Below are positions 16,578 to 25,342 of a DNA stretch of 25,397 nucleotides, piece after piece. Origin of the DNA: Thiodiazotropha sp037384445 (lineage in GTDB: Bacteria > Pseudomonadota > Gammaproteobacteria > Chromatiales > Chromatiaceae); contig JARRNY010000060.1 in the NCBI GenBank assembly GCA_037384445.1, positions 1-25,397 on the forward strand, written 5' to 3'. Position numbers and translations under genes: made by a program. Below the pieces are notes generated by a model, which was not told the DNA's origin, searched no databases, and saw nothing but the letters and a program-made list of their open reading frames with translations. Each line of letters begins with the position of its first letter. The stretch's first letter is position 1.

Positions 16578-17168
16578 ATGCTGACTCAAGAGACACTCGA
16601 TAAACTCAGGCGCGATATCGTCATCGATGCCGATCTGGCCGGTGAAAGGCTGACCCTCCACTCGACCTGGGGTATCTTCTCCCCGCGTGAGGTCGATGAG
16701 GGTACCCGGCTACTGGTGGAATGGCTGAAGATCACCCCCACTGACGACTGCCTCGACCTCGGCTGCGGTTATGGGCCCATCGGTCTGCTGATGGCGCGCA
16801 AAGCGCCACAGGGGCAGACCCTGATGGTGGACAAGGATTTCATGGCGGTGCAGTACGCCAACGCCAATGCCCAGCGCAACAACCTGTCGAATGCGCAGGC
16901 GATGTTGAGCAACGGCTTCGATCACATCGACCCGGCACTGCGCTTCGATATCATCGCCTCCAACATCCCGGCCAAGGTCGGCAAAGAGATGCTGAGCCTG
17001 ATCCTACACGACGCCCACGCGCGCCTGAAACCCGGCGGGCGGCTCTATGTGGTGACCATTAACGGTCTGCGCCAATACATGAAACGCAATCTCAACGAGG
17101 TCTTCGGCAACTACGACAAACTCAAGCAGGGCCGAACCTACACCGTTGCCCTCGCGTTGAAAGAGTAA
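16578..17168 (+). CDS. RsmC-like class I SAM-dependent methyltransferase
   Basis: 196 residues, a single Rossmann methyltransferase domain of the MTS family (PF05175) that includes RsmC/RlmG C-terminal halves and YbxB. STWGIFSPREVDEGTRLL (29-46) is the pre-motif segment, CLDLGCGYGPIGL (58-70) is SAM-binding motif I, and LKPGGRLYVVT is the late strand. Motif IV, normally NPP(F/Y/I) for amino-group methylation, reads N129-I-P-A132 followed by KVGKE, like the NPPIRAGK of YbxB but with the first Pro replaced. Substrate probably rRNA or another nucleic acid, unproven. The RDD gene starts 3 bp after its stop, so the two form an operon. No clear ribosome-binding site before the ATG. Confidence 0.87.
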   Translation: MLTQETLDKLRRDIVIDADLAGERLTLHSTWGIFSPREVDEGTRLLVEWLKITPTDDCLDLGCGYGPIGLLMARKAPQGQTLMVDKDFMAVQYANANAQRNNLSNAQAMLSNGFDHIDPALRFDIIASNIPAKVGKEMLSLILHDAHARLKPGGRLYVVTINGLRQYMKRNLNEVFGNYDKLKQGRTYTVALALKE

Positions 17169-17171
17169 GCG

Positions 17172-17621
17172 ATGGGTACAACGCCTCACCCAGCCGCACG
17201 CTGGCGCCGCCTGCTCGCTTTCGCCATCGATATCGCCATCTGGTCACTGGTGCTGATCCCGGTGTTCCGGGTATTGATGAGCGGGGATGAGTCCCACATC
17301 GGGGCCATGATCATGAACAGCTTTACCGGTTGGGTCGGCGTCATCGGCATCAATCTCTACCTGCTGCATACCCGCAGTCAGACGATCGGCAAGTGGGCGC
17401 TGCAGCTGCAGATCCGGCGCAGCGACGGCAGCCGAGCGGGTCTCCTGCACAAGCTCCTGCTACGCTATCTGCTGCCCGGCCTGCTGTTGGCCATCCCCTA
17501 TTTGGGAGCGTTACTCCTGATCGCCGATCTGGCGAGCCTGTTCTTAGCCGACCGCCGCACCCTGCATGACCGGCTGGCCGACACCCAGGTCACCCTCTTC
17601 CCGGCCGCCAAACCCGCCTGA
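17172..17621 (+). CDS. RDD-family membrane protein
   Basis: 149 residues. RRLLAFAIDIAIW (12-24) is the RDD signature with Arg and Asp in the first helix; further helices lie at about 44-65 and 94-128, and the tail DRRTLHDRLADTQV (about 126-139) is the conserved family ending. Such proteins are small inner-membrane proteins, some linked to ion exchange or stress, but mostly without known function. It starts 3 bp after the methyltransferase stop, so translation is likely coupled. It converges on tcdA with only 11 bp between, and no terminator is visible in that gap. Confidence 0.88.
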   Translation: MGTTPHPAARWRRLLAFAIDIAIWSLVLIPVFRVLMSGDESHIGAMIMNSFTGWVGVIGINLYLLHTRSQTIGKWALQLQIRRSDGSRAGLLHKLLLRYLLPGLLLAIPYLGALLLIADLASLFLADRRTLHDRLADTQVTLFPAAKPA

Positions 17622-17632
17622 TCTCCCATCGG

Positions 17633-18400
17633 CTACCGCTCAGCGATGCGCTTCAACACATGCGACACCGCCACCAGCCCAAAGCTGGCGGTCACTGTCA
17701 TGGCCGAGCCGAACCCGCCGCAGTTGAGCGAGCCTTCGATGGCACTCGGCCGATCGAGACAGATCTGCCCCTCGCCATCGGGGTAGGTCTGCTGCTCCGT
17801 GGAGTAGACGCAGGGCACATCGAAGCGGCGCCTGGTATTGCTCGGGAAGCCGTATTCACGGCGCAAAAGCTTGCGGGTCTTGGATAACAGAGGGTCCTGC
17901 TCGCTGCGACTCAGATCAGCCAGCCGGATACGGGTCGGGTCGATCTGACCACCAGCGCCGCCGACAGTGATCACCGGCACCTTATGTCGACGACAGGCGG
18001 CAATCAGCGCAGCCTTGGTGCGGAAACTGTCGATACAGTCGAGTACATAGTCGAAGCCAGCCTCAGTCAGGAGATTGAGGTTGTCCGTTTCGATGAAGGC
18101 CTCTACCGGTGTGACCTGACACTCCGGGTTGATCGCCATCACCCGCTCCTGCATGGCTTTGACCTTGGCCATGCCGAAGCTACCCTCCAGCGCATGTAAC
18201 TGCCGATTGACGTTGGACTCAGCGATATGGTCCAGGTCAAACAGGGTAAGGGCGCCGATACCACTGCGGGCCAACGCCTCCACCACCCAGGAACCGACAC
18301 CACCGACACCGACGACCGCCACCTGGGCGGTGGTAAAACGCTGCAGGCCCTGCTGGCCATAGAGCCGGGCAATACCGCCAAAACGGCGCTGGTAATCCAT
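17633..18400 (-). CDS. tcdA: tRNA threonylcarbamoyladenosine dehydratase TcdA (CsdL/YgdL)
   Basis: 255 residues, E1-like ThiF fold. Nucleotide loop GVGGVGSW (31-38), FDLDHIAESNVNRQ as the ATP-contact segment with the Asn-Arg pair, then DYVLDCIDSFRTKA as the adenylate-site strand. TcdA uses ATP to dehydrate the t6A37 base of ANN-decoding tRNAs to cyclic t6A. The conserved SRSEQDPLL and VYSTEQ segments fit the YgdL branch rather than MoeB/ThiF, which would carry CxxC zinc pairs. No csdA/csdE neighbours are present here. Start at the ATG giving MDYQRRFGG, the usual N-terminus. Confidence 0.93.
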   Translation of the reverse strand: MDYQRRFGGIARLYGQQGLQRFTTAQVAVVGVGGVGSWVVEALARSGIGALTLFDLDHIAESNVNRQLHALEGSFGMAKVKAMQERVMAINPECQVTPVEAFIETDNLNLLTEAGFDYVLDCIDSFRTKAALIAACRRHKVPVITVGGAGGQIDPTRIRLADLSRSEQDPLLSKTRKLLRREYGFPSNTRRRFDVPCVYSTEQQTYPDGEGQICLDRPSAIEGSLNCGGFGSAMTVTASFGLVAVSHVLKRIAER

Positions 18401-18507
18401 CAGGGTAAAGAAAACTGGCTGAAGGTGACTGGGTAGATGAACATGGGATCTCTAGTGTGGTGTCTCATATTGTGCACAATGCGGGAGGCTCGGCAAAGGA
18501 GCAAAGG

Positions 18508-21474
18508 TCATCCTGAAAAGACTTTTTTCTGCGGCTTTGATTCAGGCAACTCATCTTGCTGCAACCGCTCGATCAGTTCGATGAAACGATCCCGCATCAC
18601 CTCGATTTCAGCGATCCGTTTCACTGCCTCAAGCCTGAAGCCGTGACTGGACATGTAAAAAAGCTCTTTGCCCAGTTCATGCACCAGTTCGTGATATTTT
18701 TTGATTTCATCATAGATCGGCAGATGTCCATAGTGCAGGTACCCGATACCGTGAAACCATCGTCCAAAGGCGCAGTGGCGGCTATCGAACTGAACTGTAA
18801 AATCCGAACCATCCTGCTGAAGAGAGCTGATCAACCTCTCCACCCACTGTTGATGACTGGCAATGGCGGCTTGAACATCAACATCCTCGTTCCGCGCAAA
18901 TCGGCTCTTGAGTTCCTGCCACTCCTGGTCTGCTTCCCAGCGCTGCTTCCAGCCGCATAGCTCTTCGAGCGGCATGGGGCGCGCAATCCCGTACCCCTGC
19001 CCCAGAAAACAGCCCAGCCTTAACAGGGCCGCAGCATGTTCCAGACTTTCGACCCCTTCGGCGATGACCGGATGCTTGAAGGCCCCCGCCAGTCGCACCA
19101 CACTGTCGACAATTGTCAGATCCTGAGGATCTTCCAGCATACCCTGTACAAAGGTCTGATCGATCTTGAGGCTATCCACCGGCAGTCGATGGAAGTAGGC
19201 CAATGATGAATAGCCTGTGCCAAAATCGTCAAGCGCAAAATTGACCCCCATACTTCGGCAGCTGATCAGAGTGTGAAAGATATTGCTCATATCCTCTATG
19301 GAGGAAGTTTCGAGAATCTCAAACTCCAGATCACCCTCCCGCTGTAGAGGCTGCTGCTCTAGCATGGAACCGATCTCCTCGGTAAAACCGGCATGTTGCA
19401 GATGATAGGCACTGATATTGACACTGACCGGAAGCGCCAGCCCTGCCTCGCGTAATTCCACCTGCTGTTCCAGCGCCCGACGGATCACCCAATTCCCGAT
19501 GGCAATCTCCAGTTCGCTGTCGGCCAGGTAGTGCAGAAAATCACCAGGCATCTGCAGTCCCTTCACAGGGTGGTTCCAGCGAATCAGCGCCTCTATACCG
19601 ACCACTTCGCAGGTCAACATGTTCACCTTTGGCTGATAGTGCAGGACAAACTCATTATCAGCCAGCGCCTGCTGCAATCGCTGGAGCTTCTCTTTGTGAG
19701 CCCTGACCTGCTTGTCCTCTACCGGGTCGAAGAGATGGTATTGATTCTTGCCATTCGCCTTCGCTGCATACATTGCCTGATCGGCATGCCGGAGCAGAAT
19801 ATCCGCGTCAGCAGCATCATCTTCCGGATAGATCGTCAGCCCAATGCTGGCACAGACCTCTAACACTTGATCGTTGATCACGATAGGTTGTGCGATAGCC
19901 TCAAGCACCCGGTCCAGAATCAGGCAACATTGCTCCAGACCAGAGAGATCCGAGAGGATCAACACGAACTCATCGCCACCGATGCGTGAAACCGTATCCT
20001 CCTCGCGTACTGATGCCTGCAGGCGGATAGCGGTTTCGACCAGGATCAGATCGCCGACATCATGACCATAGGTATCATTGATCGGCTTAAAACCGTCAAG
20101 ATCGAGATAACAGACTGCCACACTGGTATCGCTGCGATGGCAGCGGGCGATCGCCTGTCGCAACCGGTCGGCCTTCAGCAGACGGTTGGGCAGACCCGTC
20201 AACGCATCATAGTGCGCGATACGTTGAAGTTCCGCTTCGGCCAGTTTGCGGTCCGTGACATCGTGGATAATGGAATAGAGCACTGGGCTGTCATCCCAAC
20301 TGATCGGTCCGGAATGGACCTCCACATCCCTCACCTCGCCAGAGGCCAGCTTGTGCCGAAAATAGAAATGGTTGCGTGCCTCCTGATGCGCACGCTTCAT
20401 CTCGTGCGAGATCTCCTCACTGGAGAGCATATTGATGTCGGTAATCTTCAATTGCAGCAGTTTTTCCAACGGGTAGCCGTAAAACTCCACGGCAACCCCA
20501 TTGGCAGCGATTAGCTGGCCATCACGCGGATCGATGATCAACATCACTGCCTTGTTCTGTTCAAACAGCATTCTGAATCGCTCTTCGCTCTGCTTGAGTG
20601 CTTCCGATAATTTGCGTTCACGCTCTAGCGCCAGTTTCAGACTGCTGTTGCTCGATTCAAGAATGTTGTTGGTCTGCGCCAATTGTCGGGTACGCTGCTC
20701 GACCTTCTCCTCCAACAACTGGCCACCACTCCTCAACGCCTCAATCTGCTTTTTAAGCGTAGCGCTCATACGTACCAGAGAGCCGGAAAGAAGACCTATC
20801 TCGTCCTTGCGATTGAAGCGCACGGTCTCGTAGGGAACTGCCTTGGCGATCGATTCGGCATATTTCGACAGCCTTTTAATCGGCGTGATCACCTGCCGGT
20901 GCAAGAAGAAGTTAAGCAGAATCGCGATCAGCGTGAAGGTAATGATCACATTGGCCAGTTGTTGTTTGATGGCCAACATCACTTTGTCATCGATCACCGA
21001 CGAGGGAAAGCCGAGACGGATCATCCCGATTCTCTGATCACCATCGAACAACGGCACATCGATATCGATATACCTTTGTCCATCACTGTGAGTGTGACTC
21101 AGCCAGGTTGGTTCATTGGCCTGACCGGAAATCAGATCAGCTGCCTCCGCCTGAGGCAGGCCATTTTCATCATGCCGATTGGAAAAAACCACCTTTCCAG
21201 TCGCATCCATAACATAGGCCAATGTGATGTAGTCGTTCTTCTCGACCACCTCGGTCAGTTTTTGGTCCATACCCGAGAGGGAGTGCAGCGGCAGTCCCAG
21301 CGCCAGCAGTTCGTTTAGCAGACTCTCGATACTATGGGCCACACCGAAGCTGCCGGTGACCAGGGCATCGGTATAGTGTTTGCGGAAATTCTGAATACTC
21401 ACCACCGAGCTGATCAGCAGCAGGATGGCCAATATGCCAGTAGTAAAAAGGACTATCTTGCGTTTGAGTCGCAT
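18508..21474 (-). CDS. Membrane PAS-GGDEF-EAL-CZB c-di-GMP enzyme
   Basis: 988 residues from the ATG at 21474 (MRLKRKIVLF); a TTG at 21489 would add five. TM1 about 6-27; periplasmic PDC/Cache-like sensor about 30-165 (YVMDATGKVVFSN, then IDVPLFDGDQRIG); TM2 about 174-191; HAMP about 192-245; coiled coil to about 300; PAS about 295-410. GGDEF at 499-503 is intact with RxxD at 490-493; EAL at 628-630 and DDFGTG from 749 are intact, so both cyclase and phosphodiesterase sites look functional. A C-terminal CZB domain (about 868-970) has predicted zinc ligands H874, C901, H928 and H932 with spacings 27, 27 and 4. Expected role: adjust c-di-GMP in response to a periplasmic signal and to zinc or oxidants. 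A periplasmic binding protein gene lies 36 bp upstream. Confidence 0.94.
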   Translation of the reverse strand: MRLKRKIVLFTTGILAILLLISSVVSIQNFRKHYTDALVTGSFGVAHSIESLLNELLALGLPLHSLSGMDQKLTEVVEKNDYITLAYVMDATGKVVFSNRHDENGLPQAEAADLISGQANEPTWLSHTHSDGQRYIDIDVPLFDGDQRIGMIRLGFPSSVIDDKVMLAIKQQLANVIITFTLIAILLNFFLHRQVITPIKRLSKYAESIAKAVPYETVRFNRKDEIGLLSGSLVRMSATLKKQIEALRSGGQLLEEKVEQRTRQLAQTNNILESSNSSLKLALERERKLSEALKQSEERFRMLFEQNKAVMLIIDPRDGQLIAANGVAVEFYGYPLEKLLQLKITDINMLSSEEISHEMKRAHQEARNHFYFRHKLASGEVRDVEVHSGPISWDDSPVLYSIIHDVTDRKLAEAELQRIAHYDALTGLPNRLLKADRLRQAIARCHRSDTSVAVCYLDLDGFKPINDTYGHDVGDLILVETAIRLQASVREEDTVSRIGGDEFVLILSDLSGLEQCCLILDRVLEAIAQPIVINDQVLEVCASIGLTIYPEDDAADADILLRHADQAMYAAKANGKNQYHLFDPVEDKQVRAHKEKLQRLQQALADNEFVLHYQPKVNMLTCEVVGIEALIRWNHPVKGLQMPGDFLHYLADSELEIAIGNWVIRRALEQQVELREAGLALPVSVNISAYHLQHAGFTEEIGSMLEQQPLQREGDLEFEILETSSIEDMSNIFHTLISCRSMGVNFALDDFGTGYSSLAYFHRLPVDSLKIDQTFVQGMLEDPQDLTIVDSVVRLAGAFKHPVIAEGVESLEHAAALLRLGCFLGQGYGIARPMPLEELCGWKQRWEADQEWQELKSRFARNEDVDVQAAIASHQQWVERLISSLQQDGSDFTVQFDSRHCAFGRWFHGIGYLHYGHLPIYDEIKKYHELVHELGKELFYMSSHGFRLEAVKRIAEIEVMRDRFIELIERLQQDELPESKPQKKVFSG

Positions 21475-21510
21475 CGCTTCAGCACACAAAGAAAGAGGAT
21501 TGATACGACT

Positions 21511-22539
21511 TCATCGGACGATATTCCCCCCTGCCAATTGGAGTATCCCGACCGGAACCCTGACACCCAAAGCCTGCGCCCGGCCCAGGTCCACGGCATA
21601 GCCGAAGCGCTCCGGCCATTGCGGTTGGATCTCGCTGAGCGATCTGCCTTCGAACAGGTCACGCACCATCTCGGCCGCCGACCGACCGATGCTGCCATGC
21701 TGGGGAAACACTGCAGCCACCGCGCCCCAACCCTCCATCACATCGTTTCGCACCAACCCGATCAATGGCTTGCTGGCATGCCTGGCAAACAGTTTGGCAA
21801 ACTCACTACGTGAGCCCAGCTGATCATTGGGTGCGATGAAGGCATCCACCTGAGCATCCAACTCCTGCAACAGCGGCAACGCCAAGGCTGCCATCTGCTG
21901 ATCGCCCTGCTCTCCCTTGATCAGGGGTACGGAGCGAAACAGGATCTCAAAATCCCCGAACAGAGGTTCCTCTTCAAGCGCACGTCGGAGCCAGGCATTG
22001 TAGCTTCGTGATTGCGGCATATCGGCATAGATCAAGCCGAAACGCCTGGCCTCAGGCAGCAGGTGGTGGATAAAACGCAGCCGCGCCTTGATAGGCACCG
22101 GGTAGCAGACACCAGTGAAGTTGGCTTTGGGGGGATGATCAAAGTCATCAATGACACCGATACCGACAGGGTCGGTCGTGCCGGCAAAAACCACAGGCAG
22201 CCGAGCGCCGAAAAAGACCTCTCTGGCCGCAATCGTGGCCAATGTGCCACCCACATAGATCACATCGGGATTTGAGTCTTGTTCGGCCTCAAGTAAGGCA
22301 ATACCCCGGGCGAGATCGTTTCCCGAGCTTTGCTGGGTCAGGTGCAGGTTCTCCCCTGCCCGATAGCCGAACTCCGCGAGGGTATCCAGCATGGCAATGC
22401 GAACCTCCTCATACGGGCTACCGGCCTGGGAATCGAGAAGCAGCAAACGATAGACGCGCCCGGGTTCCGGTGCCGCTTGGGCAAAGTCAATACCGAGCAG
22501 ACCTATCAGACAAAGCAGTAGTGTGACTCGCTGTAACAT
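21511..22539 (-). CDS. Periplasmic ABC-type substrate-binding protein (PF04392 type)
   Basis: 342 residues from the ATG at 22539, chosen because it puts the signal peptide (LQRVTLLLCLIGLLGIDFAQA, cleavage about 22) at the start; an in-frame ATG at 22587 would add 16 polar residues before it. The body follows the two-lobe pattern of the ABC_sub_bind family: RVYRLLLLDSQAGSPYEE, a central FAGTTDPVGIGVI, FGLIYADMPQS, DAFIAPNDQLGS and GAVAAVFPQHGSIGRSAAEM. No permease or ATPase gene is near. It sits 36 bp before the PAS-GGDEF-EAL-CZB gene on the same strand, so the pair is probably co-transcribed and the binding protein may feed the sensor domain. Ligand unknown. Confidence 0.87.
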   Translation of the reverse strand: MLQRVTLLLCLIGLLGIDFAQAAPEPGRVYRLLLLDSQAGSPYEEVRIAMLDTLAEFGYRAGENLHLTQQSSGNDLARGIALLEAEQDSNPDVIYVGGTLATIAAREVFFGARLPVVFAGTTDPVGIGVIDDFDHPPKANFTGVCYPVPIKARLRFIHHLLPEARRFGLIYADMPQSRSYNAWLRRALEEEPLFGDFEILFRSVPLIKGEQGDQQMAALALPLLQELDAQVDAFIAPNDQLGSRSEFAKLFARHASKPLIGLVRNDVMEGWGAVAAVFPQHGSIGRSAAEMVRDLFEGRSLSEIQPQWPERFGYAVDLGRAQALGVRVPVGILQLAGGNIVR

Positions 22540-23033
22540 TTTCGCCGACAGTAAGTTCGACCTCGCATCCGGGCACCAAACAGGCATTCCCGATCCTCAG
22601 GATCAGACTCTCATTACTGCAAACAAAGAACGCCGTCCCTCGCCAAGCGGCCGACTCTCAACCTGTATCATCTTGCTATCAGGCAGAGGTAGCGTCTTGC
22701 ATCGACGGGGCCGGCTGGACCCGCCAATCGAGGGAATCACCCGACCCAAGGACCCGAACCACTTCAGGTATCCACAAGGTTGTTTCCGCTATTCAATAAA
22801 TATTACAAATTCAATCAGGTTATCGACCACCGTTTGTCAAGCTTGAAGCCTATCGGCTCAACGGCTGGCAGGAGAGTTCACGGAGATCCCTGGAGTTTGT
22901 GGCAGGAGCTGGAAAAGTTGGCAACTTCGAGCATAGAGTGGAGAAATAGCAGAAAATGGTAACGAACCAGCGAGTCAGCCCGACAACCGAATCAAATCCC
23001 TTTCAAGGCTGCTACGCCTTGTCTGTCTTGCGA
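22540..23033. other. 494-bp intergenic region upstream of the binding-protein/c-di-GMP operon
   Basis: Presumed to hold the operon promoter on the minus strand. A 13-bp palindrome GATCCTCAGGATC lies at 22592-22604, about 53 bp before the gene start, and could be an operator. A minus-strand TTGACA hexamer exists at 22835-22840 but has no good partner at 16-18 bp. The open frame at 22523-22846 has no protein-like composition. Nothing else recognised. Confidence 0.35.
23004..23021 (-). terminator. Weak hairpin after dgt
   Basis: CAAGGC / GCCTTG with a 6-base loop, 13 bp past the dgt stop. No T-run follows on the minus strand, so termination efficiency is doubtful. Confidence 0.3.
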
Positions 23034-24398
23034 TCAGCCGCCAGGCAGGGAGATACCGGTCACTTTCTTGTATAAGGACACCGCATAGGAATCGGTCATA
23101 CCGGAGACAAAATCGGTCAGTCGTAGCAGACGGGTGTAGTCATCCGCCGCCGGTTGATGGCCAGGCCCCAGGAACTGCTCTGGAATCAGGCGGATCATCA
23201 TCTTACTGCGGGGGCTGGCCGCCTCGCCATGCTCCGCCACATCGTCAATGATCGGAATAAAGCGCTCGAGCAACTCGCTGATGACCTGGAAGCCGGCGGT
23301 CTCGATCTCGATCACCTCGGGAGCGACATAGATCTTCTCAGTGGCCACTTCGATCAGCTGATCCATCTCACGCCGATGGGGAATTCGGCTCATCAGCGGT
23401 TCATCGAACCGACCGCTGAGGATCTCCTCTTCATGGTCGAGAAAGCAGGCAAGAATCTCGCTGATCGCCTGGCTGATCACCTTGGCGCGCAGAAACTCGA
23501 TCTTCTCCTTCTGACCGCTGATACGCTGGAGGCGGTCAGCCTGCCCCGCTGAATCGGACAACACAGCGCAGAAGAGCTCCATCGCCTCATGAAAGCTAAG
23601 GTGGCCGAGGCGGAAGCCGTCCTCGATATCGATGACCCGGTAGCAGATATCGTCCGCCGCCTCCACCAGGAAGGCCAGCGGGTGTCGATGCCAGACCGCC
23701 AGCACCGGGTCGCGGCGGATCAACCCGACCGTCTCGGCCACCTCGCTGAAGTTGGCCTGATCCTCAGCGGTGAAGCCCGGCTTCTTGGCCCCCACCCCGT
23801 CGAATCGTCCGTTACCGATGCACGACTCCCGGGGATACTTGGTAAAGGCCGCCAGGGTGGCGCAGGTCAGTTGCAGACCGCCGGGATTGTCCCGATTCTG
23901 CAAGCGGGTGATGACCCGGAAACCCTGGGCGTTACCCTCGAAATTGAGAAAATCCTCGCGCTGACTGCGCTGCAGTACCGCCACCCGCTGCTTGCCGTAT
24001 TCGGCGCAGGCCGCCCAGTGGCGTATGGCATCCTCCCCGGAGTGGCCGAAGGGGGGGTTGCCGATATCATGGGCCAGGCAGGCGGCAGCACAGATATCGC
24101 CGAAATCGGAGGCCTCATGCCCCTTGAGCGCATGACGGCCAATGATCTGCTCGCCGACCAGAGTACCCAGGGAACGACCCACGCTGGAGGATTCCAGGCT
24201 GTGGGTCAGACGAGTGCGCACGTAGTCGACCTTCGACAGCGGAAAGATCTGGGTCTTGTCCTGCATACGGCGGAAAGCGGATGAGAAGACGATGCGGTCG
24301 AAGTCGCGTTGAAAATCGGTGCGGGTGGCGCTGCCCGAAGGCAATTCGCTCGAGCCCAGCCTTTTACGCGACAGCAGTTGAGGCCAATTCATCGACAT
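23034..24398 (-). CDS. dgt: dGTP triphosphohydrolase-like HD protein
   Basis: 454 residues. HD-domain metalloenzyme: H66 in RTRLTHSLESS, the HD pair H110-D111 in ACLAHDIGNPPFGHSGE, and a later Asp in VEAADDICYRVIDIEDG. The N-terminus RTDFQRDFDRIVFSSAFRRMQDKTQ is the dGTPase signature. The family hydrolyses dGTP (or other dNTPs) to the deoxynucleoside and tripolyphosphate, controlling nucleotide pools. Length fits the shorter dGTPase subfamily rather than the 505-residue E. coli enzyme. GGGA about 8 bases upstream supports the ATG at 24398 over the ATG two codons later. The transporter gene lies 56 bp upstream on the same strand. Confidence 0.93.
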   Translation of the reverse strand: MSMNWPQLLSRKRLGSSELPSGSATRTDFQRDFDRIVFSSAFRRMQDKTQIFPLSKVDYVRTRLTHSLESSSVGRSLGTLVGEQIIGRHALKGHEASDFGDICAAACLAHDIGNPPFGHSGEDAIRHWAACAEYGKQRVAVLQRSQREDFLNFEGNAQGFRVITRLQNRDNPGGLQLTCATLAAFTKYPRESCIGNGRFDGVGAKKPGFTAEDQANFSEVAETVGLIRRDPVLAVWHRHPLAFLVEAADDICYRVIDIEDGFRLGHLSFHEAMELFCAVLSDSAGQADRLQRISGQKEKIEFLRAKVISQAISEILACFLDHEEEILSGRFDEPLMSRIPHRREMDQLIEVATEKIYVAPEVIEIETAGFQVISELLERFIPIIDDVAEHGEAASPRSKMMIRLIPEQFLGPGHQPAADDYTRLLRLTDFVSGMTDSYAVSLYKKVTGISLPGG

Positions 24399-24454
24399 AC
24401 ATCAGTTCCCACGACATCCAGAGGCGGCGAATCAGCCGCGATCGGGCCATTGTA

Positions 24455-25342
24455 TCAGGGTCTGGCCGGATCGCTGACCAGCGCTTCTCCGGCTCGCCTC
24501 CCTCTTCGCAAGGCCAGAACACCCGCCAATGCAATCAACGCCGCACCGACGACAAACTGCAGGCTGATCGTCTCCTCCCAGAAGAGGTAACCATAGAGGG
24601 CGCCGAACAGCACCGAGGCATAGGTAAAGGGGCTCACCGCTGCTGCACTGGCAATGGCGTAACCGCGGGTGAGAAAGAGTTGCCCCAGGGTGCCCATCAG
24701 ACCGACCAAAGCGAACAGACCCCACTGGGTCAGATCGGGTGTCTGCCAGTGCCAGAACATAGGCAGAATCGAGATCAGCGTACTCAGCAGGGCGAAATAG
24801 AAGACCACCCGCAGCGAAGGCTCGCTACGTCCCAAGCGTCGCAGACTGACCTTGGCCAGGGAGGCCAAGACCCCGCCCAGCAGCCCGATCAGAGCGACAG
24901 TATTGAACTCACCTTGCGGATTGAGCACCAGCACGACGCCTACAAAGCCGATAGCGAGAGCAACCAGTGTGCGCCTGCGTAGCGCTTCACCGAGCCACAA
25001 CAGGGCAATCAGCGGCATGAACAGGGGCGAGGTCATCTTCAACAGCATGCCGTCGGCCAGTTGCAGATGGGCCAGGGCATAGAAGAAACAGTACATAGCG
25101 GAGACGCCAGCCAGCGAACGCAGCAGGTGAATGTGAAAAATCCCGGTTTTCAGACCATTCAAGCCTCTTCGCCAGACCAGCGGCGTCATCAGCGCCAGAC
25201 CGAACAGGTTGCGCATAAATACCGCCATCTCACTGGGCAGCTCGGCAGTAACCATTTTCACCGCAGCCCCCATGGAGGCGAAGAAAAGTTCAGCCAGCAG
25301 GATGAAGAGTGCGCCGAGCAGGAGATTTTGACGGTATAGCAT
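24455..25342 (-). CDS. EamA/DMT-family transporter
   Basis: 295 residues with about ten membrane helices arranged as two EamA repeats (about 10-140 and 148-280). Repeat 1 ends in LLWLGEALRRRTLVALAIGFVG and repeat 2 in LFWEETISLQFVVGAALIALAG, the paired Glu-containing segments typical of the family. Such inner-membrane carriers export metabolites such as amino acids or their derivatives; the substrate is unknown. Possibly co-transcribed with dgt, which begins 56 bp after its stop. Confidence 0.92.
   Translation of the reverse strand: MLYRQNLLLGALFILLAELFFASMGAAVKMVTAELPSEMAVFMRNLFGLALMTPLVWRRGLNGLKTGIFHIHLLRSLAGVSAMYCFFYALAHLQLADGMLLKMTSPLFMPLIALLWLGEALRRRTLVALAIGFVGVVLVLNPQGEFNTVALIGLLGGVLASLAKVSLRRLGRSEPSLRVVFYFALLSTLISILPMFWHWQTPDLTQWGLFALVGLMGTLGQLFLTRGYAIASAAAVSPFTYASVLFGALYGYLFWEETISLQFVVGAALIALAGVLALRRGRRAGEALVSDPARP

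Noticed and set aside
22523..22846. 107-codon plus-strand frame in the gap before the binding-protein gene
   Set aside because: Overlaps the N-terminus of the binding protein in antisense, has no ribosome-binding site and no protein-like pattern.
23589..24284. 231-codon plus-strand frame opposite dgt
   Set aside because: Mirror of the dgt reading frame in GC-rich DNA; no motif and no start signal.
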